From Rosa chinensis (lineage: Eukaryota > Streptophyta > Magnoliopsida > Rosales > Rosaceae): 64,000 bases of DNA. The DNA is taken from the NCBI RefSeq assembly GCF_002994745.2, contig NC_037090.1, positions 744,001 to 808,000 on the forward strand. Reading direction: 5' to 3'. Shown in pieces: positions 11,834 to 22,481 of this stretch (its first letter is position 1; the number at the start of each line of letters is the position of its first letter). The notes beneath the pieces were generated by a model, which was given only the letters and a program-made list of their open reading frames with translations, was not told where the DNA came from and ran no database searches. Position numbers and translations under genes: made by a program.

Positions 11834-13251
11834 TGTTTGGCTCCAAAACCAGTCGGCGTGGAAACTGTTTCTTTTAAGTGTGTGCCCAGGTGTGCCAGCA
11901 CCGTGGGGTGCAGTCGTCGGGGGGGGGGGGGGGGGAGGGGTCCCTTGACCTGACTTCTTTTTCAAGCGTTGTGGACGAGGAGAGCACCAACCTCGCCACA
12001 AGGTTCTTCTCTAGCCTTTCGAGGAAGGACTTCTTGCCTTACAGATAAGGGCTTTGGATGTGATCTCTTCGCGTCACCGAATCGATACTCAACATTGCAG
12101 GTTGAGCAGAGCAATCACTGGGAAGTCCGGAGAAAGCACGGGTTTTGCTAAAGCGTGACTTTAGCTTCGTTGGGTTGCGAGGGCGTTACGCTTGCTTCGC
12201 TGGTAGTATCGGTGGCAGTAGCACTGGCAGTAGGCTCTTGGAGAGACTAGAACTAGAAGTACGGTCGCCGGGTTTCAACAAGGTTGAAAGTTTGCTCCGG
12301 GGAGGCTTTGTAATCGCTGGGATTGATTGATTCGAGAGAGACCCTTTGCTGTGTCGTCTTTAGCCTCTATATATAAGCTGCTCGTAGATTTACTTTCCAA
12401 ATATGAATGAAATACTATATTTTAGGCCACAGTTATTAGCCTTGAATCAAATCAAAACTCTTAATATTTTTGATAACTAATCGTAGGTAATAATTAATAT
12501 TATCCGCCTCTGTCACCGCTAGAATATAGGCAAAGATTAATTGCCTTTTAGAGTCTTAGACGTAGTCTTCCTCTTAGCAACGTAATTGCCCCAAGGACTG
12601 ATTCTTGGATATTGCCTTCGCGAGCACTACGTAGCTCGAGGCATGCAATCATGTATCCCTTGTTTGTTGCAATTAAGGATAATTACATCCTTCCATTTTA
12701 TTGGCAGCGAAGAGTGATGGTGACCCACCAAACTTCCTTCCTTAATTGTCTCACCATGCATGATATATATGTGAATATGTTAGCCACGTATTGGCCTCTT
12801 CCTGTTGAGTGCCATTAAAGGATAATTATACCCTCCCTTATATGTTGCATGTCCAGCACACTTCTTAATTGCATGGGAGATCTTTGATTGCTTGCACATA
12901 TATATGTACTTGAAGAATGATAGCATTCCTCAGTTGATTAAGGCCACAAGAATCCTAACCAAAGGCATGCACGTAACCATGACTCTAATCTAATGCAATA
13001 TCTTTTGCCAAATATGCTCCGTCTTTGTAGCCAAGTAAACCACCATTAATTATCAAATCTTGATAATTACTAGTTAATCCATGAATATCACGATTCACCC
13101 CAGGATTGCTTGATCCCCAAGTAGGCCTTATTTAGCCTCTAAATAATATATTCTGAACTTGTCGAAAAATAAATACTTGGGCCACCGGTATTGGCCCGGT
13201 TTTCTTCGAATCCCCCTTATCGGGAAAAAATGTTAATTTTGGGTTCAAACA
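11834..13251 (-). mobile_element. Solo LTR of a Ty3/gypsy element
   Basis: Starts TGTTTGGCTCC and ends TTCAAACA. It is flanked by the same 5 bases AAGGC at 11829-11833 and 13252-13256, a perfect target-site duplication, so it is a solo LTR rather than one end of a full element. It is homologous over its length to the LTR at 19449-21694, sharing the blocks GTGCCAGCACCG, CTAAAGCGTGACTTTAGCTT, CTCTATATATAAGCT and the last ~120 bases. The TATA-like CTCTATATATAAG at about 12365 would serve minus-strand transcription. A poly-G run sits at about 11920. Confidence 0.85.
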
Positions 13252-13541
13252 AAGGCAAACCCTAATTGGGTTTGGGCTATGATCTATTTTCCTAATTTGG
13301 ACTTGGGCCCTAATGGGTTGACTAAGGCTGCAGCTTGTGGGCTTATTCTGTTATGGATTCGGATTTGGGATTCCGGTGGATTTTCCATAAAAATTTGGGA
13401 TCCAGGAGGATTTTCATCTCGATGCCTTTACTTTTTATTTTTATTGGGATCAATACCCGCGAGAAACTGCAGAGATTATTGGTCTGAGGTTGTCAGCGAG
13501 TCTATTGATAGATTCTGCAAAAAAAAAATTATTGTCAGTTT

Positions 13542-13600
13542 CTTATTAGTTTACTCCCCCCCCTAAGCTTTACTCAATAGGTGGGGAGTAAACTAATAAG
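13542..13600. repeat. Perfect hairpin with 18-bp arms
   Basis: The arms 13542-13559 (CTTATTAGTTTACTCCCC) and 13583-13600 are exact reverse complements separated by 23 bases. Confidence 0.85.
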
Positions 13601-13624
13601 AGCAAATGCTCTGAAATTAATTAT

Positions 13625-13852
13625 TGTTAGTCTTGTTCAAGGAAATCTCTATTCTGTGTTTGGCCCAAACTCTAGGTTACTTAACCTAGTGGTAATAGGG
13701 TTACATTAGAAGGATTTAGATTCCCATTCAATGTACGATTACTTTCCTTGTATGATTCAGACTCTGTGCCTTGTAATCCTCTATATAAAGAGGCCCATAT
13801 TATCAATGAGAATACACATAAATTTTCTCTCAATTTCTGATTCCCTAAAACA
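13625..13852 (+). mobile_element. 5' LTR of a Ty1/copia element (probable)
   Basis: Starts TGTTAGTCTTGTTCAAGG and ends CCCTAAAACA. It contains a TATA-type CTCTATATAAAGAG near 13780 and is followed at once by CGTTATCAGCACGAGC, a sequence I associate with the primer-binding position of many plant copia elements. The downstream gag supports the assignment. No 3' LTR is present in the window. Confidence 0.6.
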
Positions 13853-13889
13853 CGTTATCAGCACGAGCTCTAACCCTAGCCCTAAAAAC

Positions 13890-14420
13890 CAAAACCCTAA
13901 ATCCCCCGCAGCTCCTACGCGCCCTTGCGCTGGCTGCACCCCGCAAGCGCGCACTGTATCCTCGCGGCATCCCCGCAGCAACCTCTGCAGCCACCCCGCA
14001 GCATCCCTGTACAATCCCCTCAGCTGCCCCTGCAACGACCTCACGGCATCCCCGCAACAGTTCTCACGACATCTCCGCAGCATCCTCGCGACATCCCCTC
14101 AGCATCTTCGCAACCTCGCTGCATCCCCGCTGCGGCCCCGTAACAGTCCTCACAGCATCCTCGCGACATTCCCTCAGCATCTTCGCAGCCTCGCGGCATC
14201 CCTGAAGTGGCCCCGCAACAGTCCTCATGACATCTTCGCATCATCCTCGCGACATCCCCTCAGCATCTTCGCAGCCTTGTGGCATCCCCGCAGCGGCCCC
14301 GCAACAGTCCTTGCGGCATCTCCGCAGCATCCTCGCGACAACCCCGCAACAGTCCTTGCGGCCTCGAGACAACCCCGCAGCATCCTCACAGTGACCCTAC
14401 AGCATCCCTACACAGCCCAG
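13890..14420 (+). repeat. GC-rich tandem leader repeat of the copia element
   Basis: Short imperfect units of the kind CCCGCAGCATCCTCGCGACAT repeat many times between the LTR and gag. Several frames stay open simply because the repeat lacks stops; the long frame 13731-14477 is not a credible protein. Confidence 0.7.
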
Positions 14421-14848
14421 CCAACAACTTTTCCGGCCAAGATTTCTGGCTATTTTTTCCAAGGTAAACTTTTCTAAAAGTTCATGTTTTTGAAGTTTTT
14501 ATTACTTTTCTGTTTTTTTTTTCTCAAGGACTTCCAACATCCCTTCTCCTACCCCCCTTTCTTCTTCATAGGGGAGACCAATAGCCGAACTGTGGGGGTT
14601 CGTGCTCACTCCAAGCTTGGAGCTTGTAGAGTCCTCCAAACTTAGAGTTTGTTGAGAAGAAAACGATCGACCACATATATCGTTGTTTCGATCTAATACA
14701 AAACCCCTATTGGAATCAGATTTTCTTGGAAGCGACTACGCTAAGAAAATCCCTAAATTTCTTGGAAGCAACTACGCTCAGAAATTTTATAATTTTTTGT
14801 GGCAACATTTTTCGCTCCGAAACTAACCCTAATCTTGTGTTGTTGTTC

Positions 14849-15290
14849 AGGATGAGTAACCTAAACAAGCTTAACTTTGTTCCACTAGAGACAACTGGCG
14901 CAGGATACCATAGGTGGGTCTGAGATGTGCGCCAACATCTTAAGGCTGATGGACTTCTTGAAGCCATCCAAGAGCCTAGTTAGAACGTGCTCTCCGTTGA
15001 GCAAGCTATTGCTTTCAAAGCAAATCAAGCTAAAGCCATAATTCTCATGACAAGGCACATGAATGACGCGCTCCAAAGTGAATACCTCAATGAGGAAGAC
15101 CCCAGAAAACTATGGGTGGAACTTGAGCAACGATTTGGTAACGTTCATGACTCCTTGCTTCCTGACTTAAAAGTGAGATGACATAGCCTCCGCTTTTGTG
15201 ATTTCAAGTCTGTGCTTGATTATAACTCGGAAGCTATTCGAATCAAGTCTTTGATGGAGTTTTGTGGACAAACCATAACTAATATTTGCG
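14849..15290 (+). pseudogene. Copia gag (UBN2 type) remnant
   Basis: Starts MSNLNKLNFVPLETTGAGYHRW and continues through RQHLKADGLLEAI, EQAIAFKANQAKAIILMTRHMND and EDPRKLWVELEQRF to LLPDLKVR and SLMEFCGQTITN. This is the capsid region of a plant copia gag. In-frame stops follow YHRWV, IQEPS and LKVR, so it is dead. It breaks off around 15290, where sequence of the opposite-strand gypsy element begins; zinc knuckle, protease, integrase and reverse transcriptase are absent. Confidence 0.8.
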
Positions 15291-15339
15291 ACCGCGAGCC
15301 CCTATTGTGCCAATTCAGAGGCCGTCACCGCGGCCTTTA

Positions 15340-18300
15340 TCAACAATACCCACGACCTATAAAGGAGAGATTGGTTCTAGGTAGTACCTTGCGTCCACGT
15401 AGCTGGCGGACATCGAAAAAGATCGCGGGTCTGCTTTGAAAATTTTCGCCTTGTCCGCGACTCTGTCCCATATGATCAGGATGAAGGGTGGATGGGACAC
15501 AATAACTTCTGTGGATCCAGTTGCGGCCCAAAATTGCGCTATATGCCTCATAGCAATCTGTAACAAAGAAAGCGTAAACCCCTTCTGCTGGACCCACCTT
15601 GACTTGTAGGAAAATCAAACCCAATGTTTTGGTTACAGTCCCCACGAAGTTCTTTAGCGTAAGGGACGTGGATTGGATCTTCTCTTTCTTGATACCTAAC
15701 AGATGCATGGTTCTGGTGGTTAAGACGTTGACTGCAGCGCCTGTGTCTACCATGATCTTGCTAACCATGATGTCGTTCACATCGACGAAGATATACAATG
15801 GCCTCATGTGTTGCGCCATTGCTGGCGTTGGCTTGCTGAAACCCATGTCCTGGTCTCTCACATTGGTGTTTGCTGCCTCTGCTGGTTCGACCTCCTTTGG
15901 CGTGGGTTTCTTCGCGAGAGATGACGCCACTAAGGTGATCTCGAACGTTCATTTGTCCAATGATTTATCATCCTCTGCTTGGAATTCCCGAGCTACCACT
16001 GGCAAGGCATATTTTGATGATAGGACATACACCATGTTACATATAATGTCCAACATGTCTGCTTCTTCTGATTTCACTGCGGGAGAGCTCAAGTCCACTT
16101 CCTCCGTGAAATTGCTTGCGACGTAAGTAGCCAGCGATCCTTCTTTTTGGATCATGACCTGCTCTTGCTAATCCGTCGCTGAGGTAAATTCCTTCTTGGG
16201 TGGGTCCTGCCTCTGCTTTACTGATGAAGCCCCTTTTGAGTTCGCAACTACTATGCTTTGAACCTTCTTAGGCCTCCACTGCACAATTGCAGACCGATTA
16301 TCTTTGCCCCCCAGCCTGTCAAAGATTGAAGGCTCGTTATCTCTTCCTTCGCGAGATATTCTCCGTCAAACATTGACTTTACAAGCTGGCAGCGATTCTC
16401 ATCTCGTGGGAGTTAGGGACTTCTCCTGACTGTCCTTCAGGCGAGCGCTGGTTTTTGGAGCCCGTTGCGACATCTTAGGACGCCGCTGGAAAACCTGCGG
16501 GGCGATGAACCTTTTGGAGGTCAGTGTCTTCACCGGTCTTTGGTATTCTTCTGGAGATCTCACCAACTGCGATGGTTTAATCAACCCCTGATCCAGCACT
16601 TCTAAGGTTTGCTTTGCTTCTCCAAACCTCCGTTGGAGTTTTCTCTTCGTTGAAGAGCTCATCTCCACCGCCTTGCCTTTCTTCTGTGTATACCATCTTC
16701 CTTCTTTGACGGAAGACGTCGGCACTGGGGGAATATAAGGTCTGGTCTTAACATCAGGCCGTTCATTCGCCTTTTCTCTTTCTCTCGCAACCTTCAGCTT
16801 CTTGAACAAGTTAGAATCCTTTGGGGAAGAAGTTCCTGACCCAGCGTGTGTTCTTGGGCTACCTGGCTGGAAGCTTCTAGAATGTGCCAGTAACTTCATT
16901 GGCGATAAGGAGCCAAAGCGAACAGTCCGTTCGTCCTCTTCATGCAATGCCTGGATATCACATTCCTCCTTGCACCATGAGCATAGAATAATAGGTGGAG
17001 CCGTCTAGGATCTCCGCTTCACGAACTGTTCTGTCACCTTTTCTAAGCCCCCGATGGTACGATCTAGGCTCCGCCTCTGTTAATCCTTTGTATCCCAAAC
17101 CACGTCAACCATGTTGACTCCAGTGTTTGGGAAGGGATCAAAATCTACCAGCGCCGCTGCTGTTGCTGGCGCTTCAACCTGTAAGCTACCATTATTCAAC
17201 CAGATCTAGATCTGATCCTTTAACCTGACCAGTCAGCTGTGTTATGATTCCACAAATTGTGGAGCTTACAGTATTTCTTTCTCCTAAGCTGATCCGGTTT
17301 GGGGAATCGCCCTAAGTGGGTCTTCACCATCTTCGCAGTGATCATCTCATCTAAGATCTCATGAGCTTTATTTGCATCATAGGTATGACTTGCGAATTCA
17401 GGTTTGGTAAAGACCATCGACTTGAGTTTCACAGGCTCTTTGCACAGTTTCAGCTGCTTTAGCACTGATGCCTTCTTTCCGGTGAGCTCGAGTGCTGCTA
17501 CTTCATCTTCCTCGGACTCTTCAGCCTCTGCCAGGCTGGATTCCTCGCTCCTATAGTAAGGATCATAGGAACTTGATTGATGGCTGAGCGCAGCCACTGT
17601 TATGCTTTTCCCTAGGATGTATGTCCCTTTTGAGGCATTTTTCATAGCATCCATCTCCCTGAGCAAGTGCTCGAAACTTCCTACTTCTGTGATCAGTTCC
17701 TTTATGGAGCTGAACATGCTTCCATGCTTCCATGCTGCTTCTTGCGTTGGCGAGGCTCTAAGCCAACTTCACCAGTTATTTCTCTAGAAGAATCACGTTC
17801 AACTTCCCCTTCTGTATCTGGAAGCGCTGAAGGTATGTGACAGCAGATTCAGTTGGCTGTTGAGACATCTGAGTAAGTGAAGCCAGATCTACCTTAGGCT
17901 CGATAGTCCCGAAAGTTTCCTTGAACAACTTTTCCATTGCGGGCCAACTCGCAACTTATCCTGGTTGCAGCTTAGTGAACTAGGTGGAGGCAGTCCCCAA
18001 CAAAGAAGTGGCGAAGATCTTACATTTCAGATTGTCATTGTTCTGGTATTGGCCACACTGTACTCGAAACCTGACCAAATGGGCCGCGACACTTTCGACT
18101 TCCTCTCCCGAGAAAGTAGAGAACGTGATGTTCTTATATCCCCTAGGATAAGGTGAGTGCATAATGTGCTGTCGGAAAGGCCCCTGATAGGCCTCTAGTT
18201 CGCGGCCCTGATCATCTTCTCTACCTCTTCTCTCCTTATGTACCAGGGATCTGGGGGCAGATGAGGGACGTGGAATATTGTTTCACCAACTAGCCGGATC

Positions 18301-19448
18301 AAGGGTGGCTCCAGTGATGTTTGACCAGTCCACGATATGCCGCCTACACTAGCCGTCTTGGGTTGGGCTGATGTCTGCAATGTAATTCTTGCTGCTATTT
18401 GACTCTTCGCGGTCGCGGTAACCTTTGCTGAACTTCTAGCATGGTCAACCCCTAGAGATTCTTCGAATACGCAATCGTATCCATTGCTGTCGTATTGGGT
18501 AGCTATGACAGGCTCAAGGTCGATTCCCCTGGCGCTATTAAAAGTCCCCCTTTAATTTCTGCATGACCGTTGGTGCCTTATTAACTTTTTCACCGATCGT
18601 TAGAGTATTTGCCTTACTCCTGGCCGACGTGGTGGTTGTAGCCAGAATGTGGGTTGCCGCGCCACTACCGATGACTTTGTCTCGAGCATTCGGCGGTACA
18701 TACTTGCCTGACCCTGTGGGTTGGCCAAGCGAACCAAGGATGGCATTAGGATCTCCCAGATCTTTATTCAGAACCTCTTTAGCCTGGTCTAAGTCAGCTT
18801 TCTGCATGGCAACCTGGGTCGCGAGATTGGATCCCTCATTTTTGATAGCCGCGACGTCTGTGGCGATGTGTTTGCTTGCGGCTAAAAGCTCTTCGTGGTT
18901 CTTCTGCATTTTTTGGTTCATGCCATCCAATTGCCCTTGTGTTTGTTGTGCCCCTAGCTCAAGCCTCTTGACCGAGATCGTGAACTCATTAAGCCGTCGG
19001 TGGTCCTCCGCAAGGGCTTTTTCCATCTTCTCATGGTATGCGGCAGAATTCTGTTGAAGGATATTAAGCCGCTCTTCTATGGTGGCATTCTCTGGAACAA
19101 GAATAGGCACAAAGTCAATAGTTGTAACCGCCCATGCGGCTACCTGGGTGATGCTATCGCCAGTCTCATTAGGCTGGGCGGCGGGAACTTTGTAGCCTTC
19201 AGTAGTAGGCTGTCGATTTCCTCCTTACTCGGTTGTCATCTAAGTCGATGGCGGATTGAGGGAAAATCTCTGGATTACCAGTTCTTCAGAAAGACCACGA
19301 CAGTCTGCACGCGAGTGCTGTCTGTAACTGGAGGTCTTGTGTTTCGGGCAGTTAACGTAAACCTTTTGATAAGGGTTTGCGTTTGACTTCCCAATGGCTG
19401 CGATCGTGAAGAAACGCTATGCAGTAGGTCCCATTGGGCGTGCCAAAA
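15340..19448 (-). pseudogene. Ty3/gypsy gag-protease region, decayed and truncated
   Basis: Reading leftward from the LTR at 19449: a primer-binding-like TTTGGCACGCCCAATGGGAC at about 19430-19450. Next is a gag N-terminus with a coiled-coil-like segment (19110-18538, from MPILVPENATIEERLNIL). Then come a retrotransposon gag core (about 18162-17980, with HLVRFRVQCGQYQNNDN), a linker region (17717-17220 and 16947-16399), and an aspartic protease (about 15930-15340) with IMVDTGAAVNVLTT and AILGRNWI. Stops and frame changes separate the pieces. Reverse transcriptase, RNase H and integrase are missing; the element ends at a chimeric junction with the copia gag near 15300-15340. Confidence 0.8.
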
Positions 19449-20033
19449 TGTTTGGCTCCAGTTTTGTTGCAGCTGGTCAACAGTCTCTTTTCTGCGCGGG
19501 CGTGCCAGCACCGTTCGGGTGCGGTCGTCGAAGGTGTCCCTTGACCTGACTTATTTTGAGCAATTGTGGACGAGGAGAGCACCAACCTCGTCGCGGGATT
19601 CTTTGTGCCTCGTGGTGAGGACTTTTGCTAAGCTTCTTCAAAATCACACAATCGATACTTGATGTCGTAGATCGAGCAGAGCGAAAATCACTAGGAAGTG
19701 AGGAGAACTTGCTAAAGCGTGACTTTAGCTTGGCTGGTTTGCGAGGGAGTTACCCTTGCTTGGCTGGTTCTGTAACCGTTGTGGTCGCGGTACTACAGTC
19801 GGCTCCCGAGGAGACTAGGACCGAAGCACTTTGACAGAGGGTTTGGTGGCACTGACAGTCGGCTCCTGAGAAGACTAGGACTGGAGTGTGATCACCGGTA
19901 AGAGAAAGAGAGGGGTTCTCCGGAGAGACTTGAGTAGTCGTAGAGATTAGTTGATGAAAATTGGCTGTCTCTGTTACTTCGTCGTAGCCTCTATATATAA
20001 GCTACCAAGCCATAGTGGTTGGCCTTAAACAAA

Positions 20034-20176
20034 TCATGATGGGTTAAACACTTAAGCACTAATGGAATCATGGTGGGTTAAACACTTACGGAATCATGGT
20101 GGGTTAAGTACTTATAGAATCATGGTAAGCACTTATGGAATCATGGTGGGTTAAGCACTTATGGAATCATGATAGG
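20034..20176. repeat. Minisatellite, ~26-bp unit, about 5 copies
   Basis: Imperfect tandem copies of AATCATGGTGGGTTAAGCAC plus ttatgg, some shortened. Absent from the sister LTR at 11834. Confidence 0.8.
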
Positions 20177-20252
20177 TTTTCCCTGTTGGTCACCATGAAA
20201 TGTAGTTGAATGCTTTCCCACGTGCATGTCATATTCCTTAATTGGATGGAGT

Positions 20253-20641
20253 TAGTGTTCTAAAACTTGGCCGCCCAGCCCACCTAGGCCCTAGGCGGCG
20301 AGTGACTGCCTCGATTAATGGGTAGGCATTAATGTTGGGCGGCCTAATATTGGGCGGGCGAGTAGGCGGCCTAGGCGGGCGATTAAGCGCTAGGCGACTG
20401 GGCGGAAAATGCTAGGCGGTTGGGTTTAGGGTGCTGTGGTCAGATTTCGGGTAGACCAGGAGTTCAGATATGGAAACATGCACAGAGAGGCGGTCTGGGA
20501 GTGAAGATACTGAGATGGGTTTGATGGGTAGATATGAGAGGAGGGTGGATGGCATAGCAGCTTTGAAGAGATTTGAAGGATTTCAAAGATGGGAGCTTTC
20601 TTGTTTCAATGGCCAGAGCTTTTTGGATCAGAAACAGAAAG

Positions 20642-20686
<45 letters not shown>

Positions 20687-21492
20687 TTTTGGGGTTGATG
20701 AAGAAGAAGAAGAACGAGAACAGGAATATGGTAGGTTTGGTGGATCCACTCAAAGATAAGAAGATAGAGATTGGAAAAAAAAAATTATTGGATTTGAAAA
20801 TGGGGATAACGTGCTCAACTTTTTTTATTTCTTTTGTTGACACAGTAGCTAGATAATGGGCTCTGTGCCTCTTTTGGGGATAACGTGCTCACTATATCAT
20901 TTTTTTGTATTTTATTACTCTTGCAATTCTTTATAGTTTCTTATTTGGGTTATTATCACAAATGGTACATGAACTTATCATCTATTTTATCAATAAACTT
21001 CAATTTTGATCACAACCAGTACCTAAACTTTTCAATTTCATTTTAAATGGTACCTAAGGCCACCTTCGATACTATTCCGGCCAAAAAAGTCAAATCTAAA
21101 AAAACAAAAAACAAAAAAACAAGTTCAAGGCAAGTTTATTACCAAAAAATCATCACTATATATGATTGCAACCCTCGAAATCATCAAAAATCATTACTAT
21201 GATCGCCTCCCATGCCGTTTTTAGTGGGAATAGTGATCGGAGGTGGCTCTAGGTACCATTTAAAATGAAATCGAAAAGTTTGGATACTAGTTGTGATCAA
21301 AATTGAAGTTCAGGTACCATCAATAAGATTGAGGTATAGTTCATGTACCATTTGTGATAATAACCCTTCTTATTTATATAATTATATGCTATCAAAATAA
21401 AATAAAAATTAAAAAAATACAAAACCGCCTAGGCGCCTGAGCGCTAATCCCCTGCCCACCGCCCGACTAGCGCCTAACTTTTTTTCGAACTA
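20253..21492. mobile_element. hAT-like non-autonomous element
   Basis: Begins TAGTGTTCTAAAACTTGG, ends AACTTTTTTTCGAACTA, and is flanked by TGGATGGAGT at 20243-20252 and 21493-21502. The real target duplication may be 8 bp with chance extension. Both ends are rich in GGCGGCCTAGGCG-type repeats in opposite orientation, a subterminal pattern. The interior holds a GA microsatellite (about 20645-20684) and a nested MITE; the frame at 20470-20856 is low complexity and not a credible gene. Confidence 0.7.
20947..21366. mobile_element. Mutator-like MITE nested in the hAT-like element
   Basis: 420 bp with long terminal inverted repeats (about 100 bp) starting GGGTTATTATCACAAATGG at both ends. It is flanked by a perfect 9-bp target duplication TTCTTATTT at 20938-20946 and 21367-21375, the length typical of Mutator-like elements. 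Confidence 0.9.
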
Positions 21493-21694
21493 TGGATGGA
21501 GTATGAATATTCGCATGAGCGTGCCTTTTCTTACAGCTTGCATAATCTTCCATAATTCTGAAAGTCTACTTTATTTAGCCTCTAAATAATATATTTCAAA
21601 CTTGTCGACAATATATAGCTTGAGCCACATACATTGACTCAATTTCTCCAAGACACGCCTTGTCAGGCCAAAATGCTCATTTTGGGTTCAAACA

Positions 21695-22481
21695 AATATA
21701 TCACTAATATACTTATAAAAAAAAAAAAAACAAGAAGAAGAAGAATATATCACTAATTAATGATCTCTATTAGTAAGAGTCATGTCTTCAAACTGGTTCT
21801 GTTTATGATGGTTTTGGCGGCCGGACTAATTTGTACTAGCCAAATGAAAAAATGGATTTACCTTGATTCTATAGACAAGGTACTTGACAGTTTAAACTTT
21901 TTAAGAAAAAATAACTTTCGGCCATTTTTCTTGTTCATGTGAAATTCAGTATTGTTCAGGTAACTTAACATATTCAACATCTTACTGGATATCAGCAAAT
22001 GAAACGTTATAATATCGTTGGCTGGGCTGACTTTGAAGACAAGAGAAAAATGGGGTCTAAGGTATTCGCCCTTCACCATCCGATCGATGTTCATTTCATT
22101 TTCTCATATACAAGTATAGTCAAAGGCATACGAAGATTTTTCTCAAAAAAAAAAAATTAAATAAATAAAAAGGCATTTATGTGAAAATGTATTTATTGAT
22201 TCTTGGATTGTTTTGGAGATGAGTATTGTGTTAGATACAGTTACTGAAGGAATTCAACCTTTTGAATTTGTTTACTGCGGGAAGGTGAGAGATATGCTCC
22301 AGAATTGGTATGTCTTGAAACACCTGCAAAAACTGTGCATTATGGCAATGAGCTCGATAAAATGCTAATTTGCATAAATTAATCTCTATTTTCTAGCTCC
22401 ACATGTCAGTTTAGATTTCTCTTATTTGAAATATTTTAATCCATTGCCAAGCCTTACAAGACCTTAATTACCTTAAGCTGA
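21695..22481. other. Intergenic spacer downstream of subtilase copy 2
   Basis: AT-rich with two poly-A runs (about 21719 and 22147). Nothing coding is recognisable; it should contain the 3'UTR of the minus-strand subtilase copy. Confidence 0.5.

Larger units (their letters stand above)
19449..21694 (-). mobile_element. 5' LTR of the truncated gypsy element, enlarged by nested insertions
   Basis: Starts TGTTTGGCTCCAG and ends GGTTCAAACA on the plus strand; it is homologous to the solo LTR at 11834-13251. In element orientation (minus) it is the upstream LTR, with the TATA-like CTCTATATATAAG at about 19995. It is longer than its sister because of a minisatellite at 20034-20176 and a hAT-like insertion at 20253-21492. 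Confidence 0.8.

Noticed and set aside
11570..11953. Overlapping plus and minus frames of 127-134 aa
   Set aside because: They cross the solo LTR border and a poly-G run; no recognisable domain.
13731..14477. 248-aa plus-strand open frame
   Set aside because: It runs through the copia LTR and a GC-rich tandem repeat; Ser/Pro/Arg composition follows from the repeat and several frames are open at once.
18563..19057. 164-aa plus-strand frame
   Set aside because: Antisense shadow of the gypsy gag on the minus strand, which has the recognisable domain.
20470..20856. 128-aa frame in the hAT-like element
   Set aside because: The core is a GA microsatellite giving an Arg-Glu run; no transposase motif.
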